Below are positions 8,593 to 17,905 of a stretch of DNA of 64,000 bases, one piece after another. The position numbers and the translations under genes were made by a program. The notes beneath the pieces are model-generated. The model was not told where the DNA came from, did no database searches, and worked only from the letters and a program-made list of their open reading frames with translations. The stretch covers positions 1 through 64,000 of the forward strand of contig CADASN010000001.1 of the NCBI GenBank assembly GCA_902790635.1, given 5' to 3'. How positions within the stretch are numbered: position 1 is the first letter of the stretch; every line of letters starts with the position of its first letter. Origin of the DNA: an uncultured Bacteroidia bacterium. GTDB taxonomy: Bacteria > Bacteroidota > Bacteroidia > Bacteroidales > UBA932.

Positions 8593-9631
8593 CCTCGAAG
8601 CGCTTGTACGCGACAACATCCGCACGCTCTGCCCCTACAGCACGGCGCGCGACGAATACCAGGGCCCGCTGGGCGTCTTCCTGGACGCCAACGAGAGTCC
8701 CTATCCCACGGGATACAACCGCTACCCCGACCCGCATCAGAAAGCCCTCAAGGAGCAGCTCTCTGTGATCAAGGGCCTCCCGGCGGAGAACATCTTCCTC
8801 GGCAACGGCAGTGACGAGGCCATCGACCTGCTCTTCCGCGTATTCTGCGAGCCGGGACGGGACAACGCCGTAGCCATCTCGCCCAGTTACGGGATGTACG
8901 CCGTGGCCGCTGCCATCAACGACGTCGCCGTGCGCAGCGTCCCGCTGGGAGAGGACTTCTCCCTGCCGTCCCGGGCCCTGCTCGACGCCTGCGACGCCCG
9001 CACCAAGCTGCTCTTCCTCTGCAGCCCCAACAACCCTTCGGGAAATGCCTTCCCGCCCGCGGAGCTGGAAGCGCTCGTGCGCAATTTCCCGGGCATCGTG
9101 GTGCTGGATGAGGCCTACGCCGACTTCAGCGCGAAGGGCAGTCTGCGCGCCAAGGTGCTCGAATACCCCAACCTGGTCATTCTCCAGACCCTCTCCAAGG
9201 CCTATGGCCTGGCGGGCCTGCGGCTCGGCATGGCCTTCGCCGACGAATACGTCATCCGGCTGATGTCGATGGTCAAATACCCCTACAACATCAACCAGGC
9301 CACGCAGGAACTCGTCTCGAAAGTGCTGGCGGAGCCGATCGGGCAGAAGGTCGCCGAGACCGTCGCGCAGCGCGCACGCGTCGCGGCGGCGCTCCCGGCC
9401 TTCCGCTTCGTGCGCCGGGTGTATCCGAGCGACGCCAATTTCCTGCTGGTGCAGGTGGACGACGCCGATGCGCTCTACGCGCACCTGCTCGCCGACGGCA
9501 TCATCGTGCGCAACCGCTCCCGGGTGCCGCTCTGCGCGGGCTGCCTGCGCATCACCATCGGACTTCCGTCCGAGAATGACAAGCTTCTCCAATCTCTTGA
9601 CAGATATGAAAAAGGCGATATTCATCGATAG
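8579..9631 (+). CDS. hisC: histidinol-phosphate aminotransferase
   Basis: A 350-residue class I/II PLP enzyme that converts imidazole acetol-phosphate and glutamate to histidinol-phosphate. Seen: DANESPYPTGYNRYPDP near the N-terminus, the CSPNNPSG segment, VLDEAYADF and the PLP-lysine motif LSKAYGLAGLRLG. The start MERSSLEALVRDNI inside the hisD end was preferred to an upstream in-frame ATG at 8513, whose extra residues do not look like HisC. It overlaps hisB by 26 bases. Confidence 0.96.
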   Translation: MERSSLEALVRDNIRTLCPYSTARDEYQGPLGVFLDANESPYPTGYNRYPDPHQKALKEQLSVIKGLPAENIFLGNGSDEAIDLLFRVFCEPGRDNAVAISPSYGMYAVAAAINDVAVRSVPLGEDFSLPSRALLDACDARTKLLFLCSPNNPSGNAFPPAELEALVRNFPGIVVLDEAYADFSAKGSLRAKVLEYPNLVILQTLSKAYGLAGLRLGMAFADEYVIRLMSMVKYPYNINQATQELVSKVLAEPIGQKVAETVAQRARVAAALPAFRFVRRVYPSDANFLLVQVDDADALYAHLLADGIIVRNRSRVPLCAGCLRITIGLPSENDKLLQSLDRYEKGDIHR

Positions 9632-10664
9632 GGACGGCACCCTGCTCCGCGAACCTGCGGACGAGCAGATCGACTCCCTCGACAAAGTCGAGTTCGTGCC
9701 CGGTGCGATCAGCGGCCTGCGTGCCCTGACGGGCCTCGGATACGAATTCGTGATGGCCTCCAACCAGGACGGCCTGGGTACTCCGGCCTTTCCGGAAGCC
9801 GATTTCTGGCCTGCCCAGAACCTGCTTCTGCGCACGCTGGAGGGAGAGGGCATCGTCTTCGACGACATCCTGATCGACCCGTCGTTCCCGGAGGACAAGT
9901 CCCCGAACCGCAAACCCGGTACGGGGATGTTCGGCAAGTACCTCGACGGCAGCTACGACCTGTCCGCCAGCTGGGTCATCGGAGACCGCGAGACCGACCG
10001 CAAGCTGGCGGAGAATCTGGGCGCAAAGGCACTGCTGGTGGGCGAAAAGAGCTGGGCGGAGATCGCCGAGACCATCCGCAGCACCGAGCGCAGCGCCGTG
10101 GTCGCGCGCCGGACCGCCGAGACGGACATCCGGATCCGCGTGGACCTGGACGGCCATGGACCCTCGGGCGTGGACACGGGGCTGAAGTTCTTCGACCACA
10201 TGCTCTCGCAGCTTATCCATCACGGCGGTATCGCCCTGGAGATCAGTTGCAAAGGGGATTTGGAAGTGGACGAGCACCACACCATCGAGGATGTGGGCAT
10301 CGCCCTCGGGGACGCCCTTCGCCAGGCCCTGGGCGACAAACGCGGCGTCGGCCGCTACGGCTTTGCCCTGCCGATGGACGAGAGCCGCGCCCTCGTGCTG
10401 CTGGACTTCGGCGGCCGGAGCGAGCTGGTCTGGGACGTGCAGTTCACCCGCGAATACGTGGGTGACGTGCCCACGGAGATGTTCCGGCACTTCTTCAAGT
10501 CACTCTCCGATGCGATGCGCGCCAACCTCTACATCCAGGCCCGCGGCGAGAACAACCACCACCTCGCCGAAGCCGTCTTCAAGGCGTTCGCCCGCTCGCT
10601 CCGGCAGGCGGTGAGACGCGACGTGTTCAGTTACGAACTTCCTTCCAGCAAAGGCCTGCTATGA
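9606..10664 (+). CDS. hisB: bifunctional histidinol-phosphatase / imidazoleglycerol-phosphate dehydratase
   Basis: A 352-residue fusion as in E. coli. Residues 1 to about 165 form a HAD phosphatase (MKKAIFIDRDGTL, then GDRETDRKLAENLGA). Residues from about 166 form the Mn-dependent dehydratase, with the metal-binding motifs FFDHM, DEHHTIEDVGIALG and ENNHHLAEAVFKA. It supplies two non-consecutive steps. The start at 9606 follows the conserved IDRDG beginning; the longer upstream frame is a hisC shadow. The stop overlaps hisH as ATGA. Confidence 0.97.
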   Translation: MKKAIFIDRDGTLLREPADEQIDSLDKVEFVPGAISGLRALTGLGYEFVMASNQDGLGTPAFPEADFWPAQNLLLRTLEGEGIVFDDILIDPSFPEDKSPNRKPGTGMFGKYLDGSYDLSASWVIGDRETDRKLAENLGAKALLVGEKSWAEIAETIRSTERSAVVARRTAETDIRIRVDLDGHGPSGVDTGLKFFDHMLSQLIHHGGIALEISCKGDLEVDEHHTIEDVGIALGDALRQALGDKRGVGRYGFALPMDESRALVLLDFGGRSELVWDVQFTREYVGDVPTEMFRHFFKSLSDAMRANLYIQARGENNHHLAEAVFKAFARSLRQAVRRDVFSYELPSSKGLL

Positions 10665-11248
10665 TTGCAATCATCGACTACGACGCCGGCAACATCCGCT
10701 CGGTCGGCAACGCCCTTTCGCGCCTCGGCGCGGAATACGAACTCACCGCGGACCCCGCCCGCATCCTCGCGGCCGAGAAGGTCATCCTGCCCGGCGTGGG
10801 CAACGCCGCCGAGGCGATGGCCCGGTTGCGGGACAGCGGTCTGTGCGAACTGATCAAGAGCCTGCGCCGTCCCGTGCTGGGCATCTGCGTGGGTATGCAG
10901 CTGATGTGCCGCGACTCCGAAGAAGGGCCCGTGCAGTGCCTGGGCCTGTTCGACGCCCATGTCAAGCGCTTCCGCGAGACTCCCGAAGCCAAGGTTCCCC
11001 ACATGGGCTGGAATGCCCTGGGCAACCTCGACAGCAAGCTGTTCAAGGGCTTGAAGGGCGGGAGTTTCGTTTACTTCGTCCACTCCTACTACCCGGAGCT
11101 GTGTCCCGACACCATCGCGACCTGCCGCCACGGGGAGCAGCTGTTCAGTGCTGCGCTCAAGTATGAGAATTTCTACGGTACCCAGTTTCATCCCGAGAAG
11201 AGCGGCTCCGTGGGGGCCGCCATTCTCCAAAATTTTCTCGCATTATGA
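10661..11248 (+). CDS. hisH: imidazole glycerol phosphate synthase, glutaminase subunit
   Basis: A 195-residue class I glutamine amidotransferase that feeds ammonia to HisF. The catalytic Cys is in LGICVGMQLM and the His/Glu pair in GTQFHPEKSG. The N-terminus IAIIDYDAGNIRSV is typical. It starts in an ATGA overlap with hisB and ends in another ATGA overlap with hisA. Confidence 0.97.
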   Translation: MIAIIDYDAGNIRSVGNALSRLGAEYELTADPARILAAEKVILPGVGNAAEAMARLRDSGLCELIKSLRRPVLGICVGMQLMCRDSEEGPVQCLGLFDAHVKRFRETPEAKVPHMGWNALGNLDSKLFKGLKGGSFVYFVHSYYPELCPDTIATCRHGEQLFSAALKYENFYGTQFHPEKSGSVGAAILQNFLAL

Positions 11249-11988
11249 TCCGGATTATCCCTGCAATCGACTTGATCGAAGGGCGCTGCGTGCGCCTGAC
11301 GCGCGGTGACTACGCGCAAAAGAAAGTTTATGACGGTTCGCCGGTCGACGTGGCGCGCAGCTATGCCGACTGCGGCGTGGAGCGCATCCACCTCGTGGAC
11401 CTGGACGGAGCCAAACTGGGCGAACCCCACAACCTCAAGATCCTGGAGCAGGTCGCATCGGCGGTCTCCTGCGAGATCGAATGGGGCGGCGGCATCGCTA
11501 ACGATGCCGCGCTCTCCAGCGTTTTCGACGCGGGCGCGACGCACGCCATCGTCGGCAGCATCGCCGCGCTCCAGCCGGAGCAGTTCGCCTCCTGGCTGTC
11601 CCGCTACGGCGGGAAAATGATCCTCGGCGCCGATGTGCGGGATGACCGGATCGCCATCAAGGGCTGGCAGGATTCGACCCCGCTGGGGATCGACGACCTG
11701 CTGCGGCGTTTCCAGCCCCTGGGGCTGAAGGAGTGCATCGCCACGGAGATCTCCCGGGACGGGACGCTCCTGGGACCGGCCTCTTCGATGTATATCCGCC
11801 TGCAGCGGGAGTTCCCCGAAGTCAGCTTCACTGTCAGCGGAGGCATCAGCAGCATGAATGACATCCGCGCCCTGGATGCCCTGAAGCTGAAGAAAGTCAT
11901 CATCGGCATGGCCCTGTACGAGGGCCAGATCACCTTGGAAGAGATTGCAGCATGGTCGCAAAACGCATCATCCCCTGCCTCGATGTAA
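11245..11988 (+). CDS. hisA: ProFAR isomerase (HisA)
   Basis: A 247-residue (beta/alpha)8 isomerase acting on the ProFAR intermediate. Seen: IPAIDLIEGRCVRLTRGDY, with the catalytic Asp in AIDL, then IEWGGGIAN, TEISRDGTL (second catalytic Asp) and VSGGISSMNDI. Its last 37 bases overlap the start of hisF, an unusually long overlap for this tightly packed operon. Confidence 0.96.
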   Translation: MIRIIPAIDLIEGRCVRLTRGDYAQKKVYDGSPVDVARSYADCGVERIHLVDLDGAKLGEPHNLKILEQVASAVSCEIEWGGGIANDAALSSVFDAGATHAIVGSIAALQPEQFASWLSRYGGKMILGADVRDDRIAIKGWQDSTPLGIDDLLRRFQPLGLKECIATEISRDGTLLGPASSMYIRLQREFPEVSFTVSGGISSMNDIRALDALKLKKVIIGMALYEGQITLEEIAAWSQNASSPASM

Positions 11989-12707
11989 AGGACGGGCAGG
12001 TCGTCAAAGGCATCAACTTCGAGGGGCTCCGCGAAGTCGGGGACGCTGTCGGGATGGGCGTGCAATATGCCCGGGACGGTGCCGACGAGCTGGTTTACCT
12101 CGACATCAGCGCTTCGCGCGAGGGACGCCATACCTTCGCCGGTCTGGTGGAGCGGATCGCCCTCGGCATCGACATTCCGTTCACGGTGGGCGGCGGCATC
12201 AGCACGCTGGACGACGCCGCACGGCTGCTGGATGCCGGGGCCGACAAGATCTCGGTCAACAGCGCCGCCATCGCGGATCCGACCCTGATCAGCCGCATTG
12301 CGGACAAATACGGCAGCCAGTTCGTCGTGGTGGCGATTGACGCCAAGTGCATCGCCGGCCGCTGGACCTGCACCACCCACGGCGGATCCCGGCTGACGGA
12401 GCTGGAGCTGTTCGCCTGGGCCCGCGAGGCACAGGAGCGCGGCGCTGGCGAGATCCTGTTTACGTCGATGGACCACGACGGCACACGTGCCGGCTATGCT
12501 GATGCGGTCTATGCGCGCCTGTCGGAGGAGCTGACCATCCCGGTCATCGCCTCCGGCGGTGCCGGTTCCATCGAGGACATCCGCCGCGTGCTCACGGAAG
12601 GCCGCGCCGACGCCGCCCTCGCCGCAAGCATCTTCCATTACGGGCAGATTCCGATCCCTCAGCTGAAAAAAGCCCTCCTGGAAGCAGGGGTCAACGTCAG
12701 AATGTAG
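11952..12707 (+). CDS. hisF: imidazole glycerol phosphate synthase, cyclase subunit
   Basis: A 251-residue barrel that cyclises PRFAR with ammonia from HisH, giving imidazole glycerol-phosphate and AICAR. Motifs: IIPCLDVKDGQVVKGINF (catalytic Asp), VGGGISTLDDA, LFTSMDHDGTRAGY (second catalytic Asp) and IASGGAGSIEDI. The start lies inside hisA, and hisIE follows after 3 bases. Confidence 0.97.
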   Translation: MVAKRIIPCLDVKDGQVVKGINFEGLREVGDAVGMGVQYARDGADELVYLDISASREGRHTFAGLVERIALGIDIPFTVGGGISTLDDAARLLDAGADKISVNSAAIADPTLISRIADKYGSQFVVVAIDAKCIAGRWTCTTHGGSRLTELELFAWAREAQERGAGEILFTSMDHDGTRAGYADAVYARLSEELTIPVIASGGAGSIEDIRRVLTEGRADAALAASIFHYGQIPIPQLKKALLEAGVNVRM

Positions 12708-12710
12708 CGT

Positions 12711-13310
12711 ATGAAATTCAGTGATTTTAAACTAGACAAGACCGGAGACGGACTGCTTCCGGTGATCATCCAGGATGCCTGCACCCTGAAGGTGCTGATG
12801 CTGGGATATATGAATGAAGCGGCCTTCGACAAGACGGTTTCCGACGGCCTCGTGACCTTCTGGTCCCGCAGCCGCCAGGCACTCTGGACCAAGGGCGAGA
12901 CCAGCGGCAATTTCCTTCACGTGGTGGAGATGTTTGCCGACTGCGATGCCGATACCCTGCTCATCAAGGCCCGTCCCGACGGCCCCACCTGCCACCGCGG
13001 CACCACGGCCTGCTTCGACACGCCGGAGGACGAAGGCTTTATCCGCACCCTGCAGGCCGTCGTCGCCGGCCGACACGCGCAGATGCCCGAAGGTTCCTAT
13101 ACCACCAAGCTTTTCATCAAGGGTCCCAAGGTGATCGGCAAGAAGGTCCTCGAAGAGGCCGGCGAAGCGGTCATCGAAGCCGTGGACGGCAACCGGGACC
13201 GCTTCATCTACGAAGCCTCCGACTTGGTGTACCATCTGCTCGTCCTGCTTGAGCAGCAGGGCGTCACGCCCGCCGACCTCGAACACGAACTCGCCCTGCG
13301 GCACCGTTAG
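12711..13310 (+). CDS. hisI: bifunctional phosphoribosyl-AMP cyclohydrolase / phosphoribosyl-ATP pyrophosphatase
   Basis: A 199-residue HisIE fusion covering steps 2 and 3. The N-terminal cyclohydrolase half shows the zinc-site pattern DCDADTLLIKA and CHRGTTACF. The C-terminal helical pyrophosphatase half shows KKVLEEAGEAVIEA and SDLVYHLLVLL. Last gene of the operon. The 32 bases to the convergent HAD gene contain no obvious terminator. Confidence 0.96.
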   Translation: MKFSDFKLDKTGDGLLPVIIQDACTLKVLMLGYMNEAAFDKTVSDGLVTFWSRSRQALWTKGETSGNFLHVVEMFADCDADTLLIKARPDGPTCHRGTTACFDTPEDEGFIRTLQAVVAGRHAQMPEGSYTTKLFIKGPKVIGKKVLEEAGEAVIEAVDGNRDRFIYEASDLVYHLLVLLEQQGVTPADLEHELALRHR

Positions 13311-13342
13311 GCATCGCAGGGCGAAATCATCCGTCCAGGGAC

Positions 13343-13990
13343 TTATCCTTCCGCGACCACGTCCAGCAGGGCGGGGAAGCGGTCGATGATCCAGTCGGGC
13401 GAGACGGTGGCGAGTTCGGCGCGGGTCTGGTTGCCGAAACTCACGCCGCAGACCCGGCAGCCGGCGTTCTGTCCCATTTTCAAGTCAAATACCGTGTCGC
13501 CGATGACGATGGTCTCCTCCGGCCGGGCGCCGAGCCGTTCCATCAGCAGGAGGGCAAGGTCGGGCGCCGGCTTGGGGTTCCGGACGGCCTCCGTGGCCGC
13601 GAGTTCGCAGAAATATTCCCCGATGCCGAGGACCGACAGGAGCATCAGCAGCGAGGCGCCGCTGCGCGAAGTGGCGATGGAGAGGCGCAGGCCGCGGTCA
13701 TGCAGGTCCTGCAGGGTTTGCATGACCCCGTCGAAGAGGACGACGTGGGGCACGGCGACGTCGTCGAAGAGGCGGCGGTAGGTCACGACGGCTTCGTCCA
13801 GCCGCTCCTCCGGGGTGTCGGTGCCCAGTTCGAAGCAGGTGCGGAGCGGCAGGCCGATGGTAGCCTGGATACGCTCTTCCGCGGCCACGGGCAGCCCCAT
13901 CTCCCGGAGGGTGGCCTGGGTGCAGAGGATGATCCCCCGCGTGGTGTCGGCGATGGTGCCGTCGAAGTCGAAAATCAGGTTCCGGATCAT
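13343..13990 (-). CDS. HAD-superfamily hydrolase, phosphoglycolate phosphatase-like
   Basis: A 215-residue haloacid dehalogenase-type phosphatase. Motif I is DFDGTIADT near the N-terminus, motif II the SIATSRSG segment and motif III/IV KPAPDLA with VIGDTVFDLKMGQNAG. A helical cap (about residues 15-80) fits Gph/PgmB-type enzymes. The start MIRNLIFDFDG lies 4 bases downstream of the GH2 stop, so it is co-transcribed with the glycosidase genes. It may act on a sugar phosphate from that pathway, but specificity cannot be read. Confidence 0.85.
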   Translation of the reverse strand: MIRNLIFDFDGTIADTTRGIILCTQATLREMGLPVAAEERIQATIGLPLRTCFELGTDTPEERLDEAVVTYRRLFDDVAVPHVVLFDGVMQTLQDLHDRGLRLSIATSRSGASLLMLLSVLGIGEYFCELAATEAVRNPKPAPDLALLLMERLGARPEETIVIGDTVFDLKMGQNAGCRVCGVSFGNQTRAELATVSPDWIIDRFPALLDVVAEG

Positions 13991-13994
13991 CAGG

Positions 13995-15809
13995 CTAGAA
14001 CGATAAATACCAGTTTTGCAGTGTGTAGAAGGCATCTTTCTTCTCTCCCTTCTCGGAGACGAGGCCCTTGCGGTTGAAGTCGTCCTGGATGCCTTCCAGC
14101 GCGCGGCGGGGCGAGCGGAAGTCCTTGAGGATCCAGGGGGTGCAGCCGGCGAGGCCCGGGATGCGCTGCATCATGGAGATGTTCTTCTCGTAGAGGCGGA
14201 CGAGATACTCCTCCGTGAAGCGCTCGTTGACATTCCCGTGGCGGCCGTACTTGGCGCCGCCGCCCAGTTCGGACAGGATCACGGGCTTCTCGACCGGGAA
14301 GGTCCATACCACGCGGTCACATTTGTCGGCGTCGCCGTCGTACCAGCCGACGTACTGGTTGAAACTCAGCAGGTCCGTCTTGTACATCAGCTCGTCCACA
14401 AGGGTCAGCTGCCCCGGCGAAGTCTCGTCCTTCTCCATCGCGGCGGAGACAAGCCGGGTGGGGTCGAGGGCGCGGGTCTTGTCGATGAGCCGGCCCAGGA
14501 ACGCGAGGCGCTCCGGCGAGCGCGGCGTCTCGTTGGCCACGGACCAGATGATGATGCTGGCGCGGTTGTGGTCGCGGGCAATCATCTCGCAGAGCTGGTT
14601 CTCGGCGTTGGCGTAGGTGTCGGGATCGTCCCAGGCAATGGTCCAGTAGACAGGGATCTCCGACCAGACGAGCATGCCCATCTCGTCGGCCATCCGGACC
14701 ATCTCTTCGTTGTGGGGATAGTGCGCGAGGCGCACGAAATTGCATCCCAGCTCCTTGGCCCAGCCGAGGGTGGTGCGTGCATGCTCCGCGCTGAACGCGC
14801 GACCTGCCGCAGCCCCGGGCCGCTCGTCGTGGATGGAGATGCCGCGCAGGAAGATCTCCTGCCCGTTGAGCAGGATCTTGCTGCCCGACGTACTCACGGT
14901 CTTGAATCCGATCCGGTCGCTGACGCGGTCCTGGCCGGCGGCCAGGACGACCTCATAGCATTTCGGATCTTCCGGGCACCACAGGCGGATGCCGGACTTG
15001 CGGGGCAGGGGAACGATGAAGGATGCACGGCCGTCCGCACCGGTCCGGGCGCTGACGCGCCAGTTCAGTTCGGGGATCTCCACGCTGACCTGCTGCTCCG
15101 GGGCGTTCCCGTCCAGCTGGATCCAGCCCTCGACGGACTTCCGGTCGGCGGACAGGCGCACGACATAGTCGCGGATGAAGGTCTCCGGGACTTCGACGAG
15201 CCGTACGCTGCGCGTGATGCCGCCGTAGTTCCACCAGTCGGTGTTGATGGTGGGCACGCCGTTCTCGTGGCGTTTGTTGTCCACTTTGACGATCAAGGAG
15301 TTCTGACCTGCGCGCAGCTGCTTCGTGACTTCGAAGTCGAAGGCGGTGAAGCCCCCGGTGTGCTTGCCGATGATCTCCCCGTTGAGTGCGGCGATGGTCT
15401 CGTAGTTGGCGCCGTCGAAGTGGATGAAATAGCGGCAGCCGGGCTTGGGCTGGGCGTCGAACAGGCGGCGGTACCAGACCGTCCCTTCGTAGTAGTAGAG
15501 CTTCTCGCGCTGGGTGTTCCAGTCGCCGGGGACCTCCAGGGTGCCCGCCGCATCGAAATCGTATTCGACGAGTTTCGTGGGATCGGCATAGAAATGCCGG
15601 TCCGCAAAGAAGGTGTCGCCCGTGCGCATCGGCTGCATCCGGTAGTTGTAGTAGCCGTTCTCGTAGGGATCGACGATGGCGCGCCAGGTCCCGTCGAGGG
15701 ACTGTCCGGCGCGGCCGCATGCATGCTGGATGACCGGGGCTGCCCCGGCCAGGAAAGGCAGCAGCACCGCCAGGGCGATGCTGCTGAAAATGAATTGCTT
15801 ATTTGACAT
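13995..15809 (-). CDS. glycoside hydrolase family 2 (beta-galactosidase/beta-glucuronidase-like), secreted
   Basis: A 604-residue GH2 enzyme with a signal peptide (MSNKQFIFSSIALAVLLPFL). Order: sugar-binding beta-sandwich (about 35-205), immunoglobulin-like domain (about 205-300), then the TIM barrel. The acid/base Glu is about residue 427 (SVANE) and the nucleophile Glu about residue 514 (VILSELGG). At this length it resembles beta-glucuronidase more than long LacZ enzymes. It overlaps the GH105-CE12 gene by 11 bases, so it probably removes galactosyl or glucuronyl side groups from pectic rhamnogalacturonan. The exact substrate is inference. Confidence 0.87.
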   Translation of the reverse strand: MSNKQFIFSSIALAVLLPFLAGAAPVIQHACGRAGQSLDGTWRAIVDPYENGYYNYRMQPMRTGDTFFADRHFYADPTKLVEYDFDAAGTLEVPGDWNTQREKLYYYEGTVWYRRLFDAQPKPGCRYFIHFDGANYETIAALNGEIIGKHTGGFTAFDFEVTKQLRAGQNSLIVKVDNKRHENGVPTINTDWWNYGGITRSVRLVEVPETFIRDYVVRLSADRKSVEGWIQLDGNAPEQQVSVEIPELNWRVSARTGADGRASFIVPLPRKSGIRLWCPEDPKCYEVVLAAGQDRVSDRIGFKTVSTSGSKILLNGQEIFLRGISIHDERPGAAAGRAFSAEHARTTLGWAKELGCNFVRLAHYPHNEEMVRMADEMGMLVWSEIPVYWTIAWDDPDTYANAENQLCEMIARDHNRASIIIWSVANETPRSPERLAFLGRLIDKTRALDPTRLVSAAMEKDETSPGQLTLVDELMYKTDLLSFNQYVGWYDGDADKCDRVVWTFPVEKPVILSELGGGAKYGRHGNVNERFTEEYLVRLYEKNISMMQRIPGLAGCTPWILKDFRSPRRALEGIQDDFNRKGLVSEKGEKKDAFYTLQNWYLSF

Positions 15810-17841
15810 ATTTGGCAAGCGGGGTATTCTGGTCCCGGAGGGCTTTGGAGAGCGTCTGGCAATAGAGGCGTGCGCCCTTCTCGCGGGTGTGGACGACGTC
15901 GGCGAAATAGTCCTTCCCGGCCTGGGCCTGGCCGATCCGCTCATATTCGGTGGCCAGGAGTTCGTTGAGGTCGATGAAGGGAACTCCTTCCTCGGCGGCG
16001 ACCTGACGGCTCCAAGCGTTGTAGGTGTCGGTGAAGCGCTGGATCTTGCCGCCCTCCCAGCGGTTCTGCGGCGTAGGGGAGACGATGACGGGGGTGGCGC
16101 CGCGCATCTTGGCCTGGCGGACCATCATCCGGAGATAGTGGCCGAAGGAATAGACCTGCTCCGGAGAGCCGTCCTTTTCCATGACGAAGGTCTTGGGCGT
16201 GTCGTCGGTGCCTTCCATCGTGCCGCGGGCGCGGCCGCTGTTGATGGGGGACATGTCGTTGTGGCCGAACTGGATCAGGACAAAGTCTCCCGGCTGGATG
16301 TTGTCCCGGATGCTGTCCCAGCGGCCCTTGAAATAGGTGCGGCTGCTCAGGCCGCTGACGGCCAGGTTCTTGACGGAGACGGCGTCGGTGAGATATTCGC
16401 CGAAGAAGCTGCCCCAGCCCCAGAGGCTGTTCGGGTCGTTGCCGTAGCCCTGGGCGCAGGTGGAGTCGCCGGCGAGCCAGACGACGGGCTTGCCTGCTTC
16501 GCGTGGGATGGGGGCGGCGGCCCCGGCAGGACGCCAGGAGGGCGTCGGCGCGGGAGCGGTCTGGTACATCTTGATCATCTCGGCGGCGGCGAGCAGGACG
16601 GGGCCGTATCCGTGGGCGGCGAACACGCTCACCGGACGGCTCTCATAGAAGGTGTTGGTCCAGCCCAGGCCGGTGCCCACGCAGGTGTTCTCGACCTGGC
16701 CTTTCTCATTGACCTGCTTCGCCACGCCGGCCCAGCCGGAGCGGGCGATGTCCTGGTAGGCGGTGCGGTCAAGCCAGCCCTTGTTGATGGCATGGGCGTA
16801 TCCATAGACGTACATGGCGCTGGCGCTGGTCTCCAGGTAGGACTCGGTCTTGTCGATGAGCTGGTGCCAGGTGCCTTCCGGGGACTGGTAGGCCGCGAGT
16901 CCGCGCAGCAGGCTGACCAGCAGGTCGCGGACCTCGGTCCAGCCCTGGGTGCGCTCGGGCACGGCGTCAAGTACGTCGCACATCGTCAGCACGGCCCAGC
17001 CGTTGGCGCGGGCCCAGTGGTAATTCGGGTGCTCGGCCATCCCCTCGATCCAGCCGTGGCGGTAGTAGTTCTTCTCGGGGACCCAGAGGTATTTCTTGAA
17101 GAGGAGGACCTGGTTGATGGCCTCGTTGTAGTATTTCTGCGTGAGGTCGCCGCGCTCGGCCTGGCTGAGCTTGCCGCGGTAGGCGATCGGGGTGATGCCC
17201 ATGTACATGTCGTCCAGCCAGACGGAATTGGGGGCCGGACGCAGGCGGGCCAGGATCCCGTCACCGAGACGGTACTCCTTGTACATCACGAAGTTGAACC
17301 AGTTGTCCAGCAGGGGACGGAAGACCTTGGCCTGCTCGGGATCCGCCAGGGTGGCCTTGATCATCGCCGCTGTCATGGCGCCGCAGTCATCCAGCCACTT
17401 GGGGTTTTCCATGGCGCCGAGGCGCATCTGGTAGCCGTTCTCGTCCCAATACTTCTTCACGTAAGGATAGACTTCGCCGAGGAGTTTGAGCCGGTCGAAG
17501 GTGTACTTTGTGTATTTGGGATCGCCGGTGACCTCGCTGGCGAGGAGCATGCCGGAGTAGGTCACGCCCCATTCATAGGTGTTGATGCCGAAGTCGCCTT
17601 TCTGCAGGGTGCTCTTCTCGTCGATTTTCCGGAGGTCTTTGATGGGCTTGCCGTCGGCATCCACCACGGCCGCGGGGGTGCAGCCGTCCAGGTAGTTGTA
17701 GATGCGGTCGATGACTTGCTTGAGTTCGGTGACCGGGTCCGGGCGCTGGGAGCGCTGCTGGGCCTGCTGGGCCCGGGCGGAGCCGGCAAGGCACAGCAGG
17801 AGCGCTGCGCCGGCGAGTGCTTTTCTGAATAACGGTTTCAT
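15799..17841 (-). CDS. GH105 unsaturated rhamnogalacturonyl hydrolase fused to CE12-like rhamnogalacturonan acetylesterase
   Basis: A 680-residue secreted two-domain enzyme. After a signal peptide (residues 1-25, ending SARAQ), residues about 35-420 form an (alpha/alpha)6 GH105-like domain (DFGINTYEWGVTYSGML, WLDDMYMGI, GWIEGMAEHPNYHWARANGW, GTWHQLIDK). A linker rich in Ala and Pro follows. Residues about 450-680 form an SGNH esterase with Ser about 460 (AGDSTCAQGYG), Asn in FGHND about 528, and Asp/His in DVVH about 648-651. Together they would remove acetyl groups and the terminal unsaturated galacturonate from rhamnogalacturonan oligosaccharides. First gene of this reverse-strand operon. 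Confidence 0.88.
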   Translation of the reverse strand: MKPLFRKALAGAALLLCLAGSARAQQAQQRSQRPDPVTELKQVIDRIYNYLDGCTPAAVVDADGKPIKDLRKIDEKSTLQKGDFGINTYEWGVTYSGMLLASEVTGDPKYTKYTFDRLKLLGEVYPYVKKYWDENGYQMRLGAMENPKWLDDCGAMTAAMIKATLADPEQAKVFRPLLDNWFNFVMYKEYRLGDGILARLRPAPNSVWLDDMYMGITPIAYRGKLSQAERGDLTQKYYNEAINQVLLFKKYLWVPEKNYYRHGWIEGMAEHPNYHWARANGWAVLTMCDVLDAVPERTQGWTEVRDLLVSLLRGLAAYQSPEGTWHQLIDKTESYLETSASAMYVYGYAHAINKGWLDRTAYQDIARSGWAGVAKQVNEKGQVENTCVGTGLGWTNTFYESRPVSVFAAHGYGPVLLAAAEMIKMYQTAPAPTPSWRPAGAAAPIPREAGKPVVWLAGDSTCAQGYGNDPNSLWGWGSFFGEYLTDAVSVKNLAVSGLSSRTYFKGRWDSIRDNIQPGDFVLIQFGHNDMSPINSGRARGTMEGTDDTPKTFVMEKDGSPEQVYSFGHYLRMMVRQAKMRGATPVIVSPTPQNRWEGGKIQRFTDTYNAWSRQVAAEEGVPFIDLNELLATEYERIGQAQAGKDYFADVVHTREKGARLYCQTLSKALRDQNTPLAKYVK

Positions 17842-17892
17842 ATCGGTGTGGTTTTGTGTTGGTATATTGTTACAAATTTACAAGAAATAATC

Positions 17893-17900
17893 TAAATTTG
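17893..17900 (+). promoter_or_regulatory. -7 promoter element of the thrE-like gene
   Basis: TAAATTTG, a perfect TAnnTTTG, lies 5 bases before the ATG at 17906, implying a leaderless transcript. It sits in an AT-rich 65-base gap between divergent genes. Confidence 0.5.
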
Positions 17901-17905
17901 TACGT

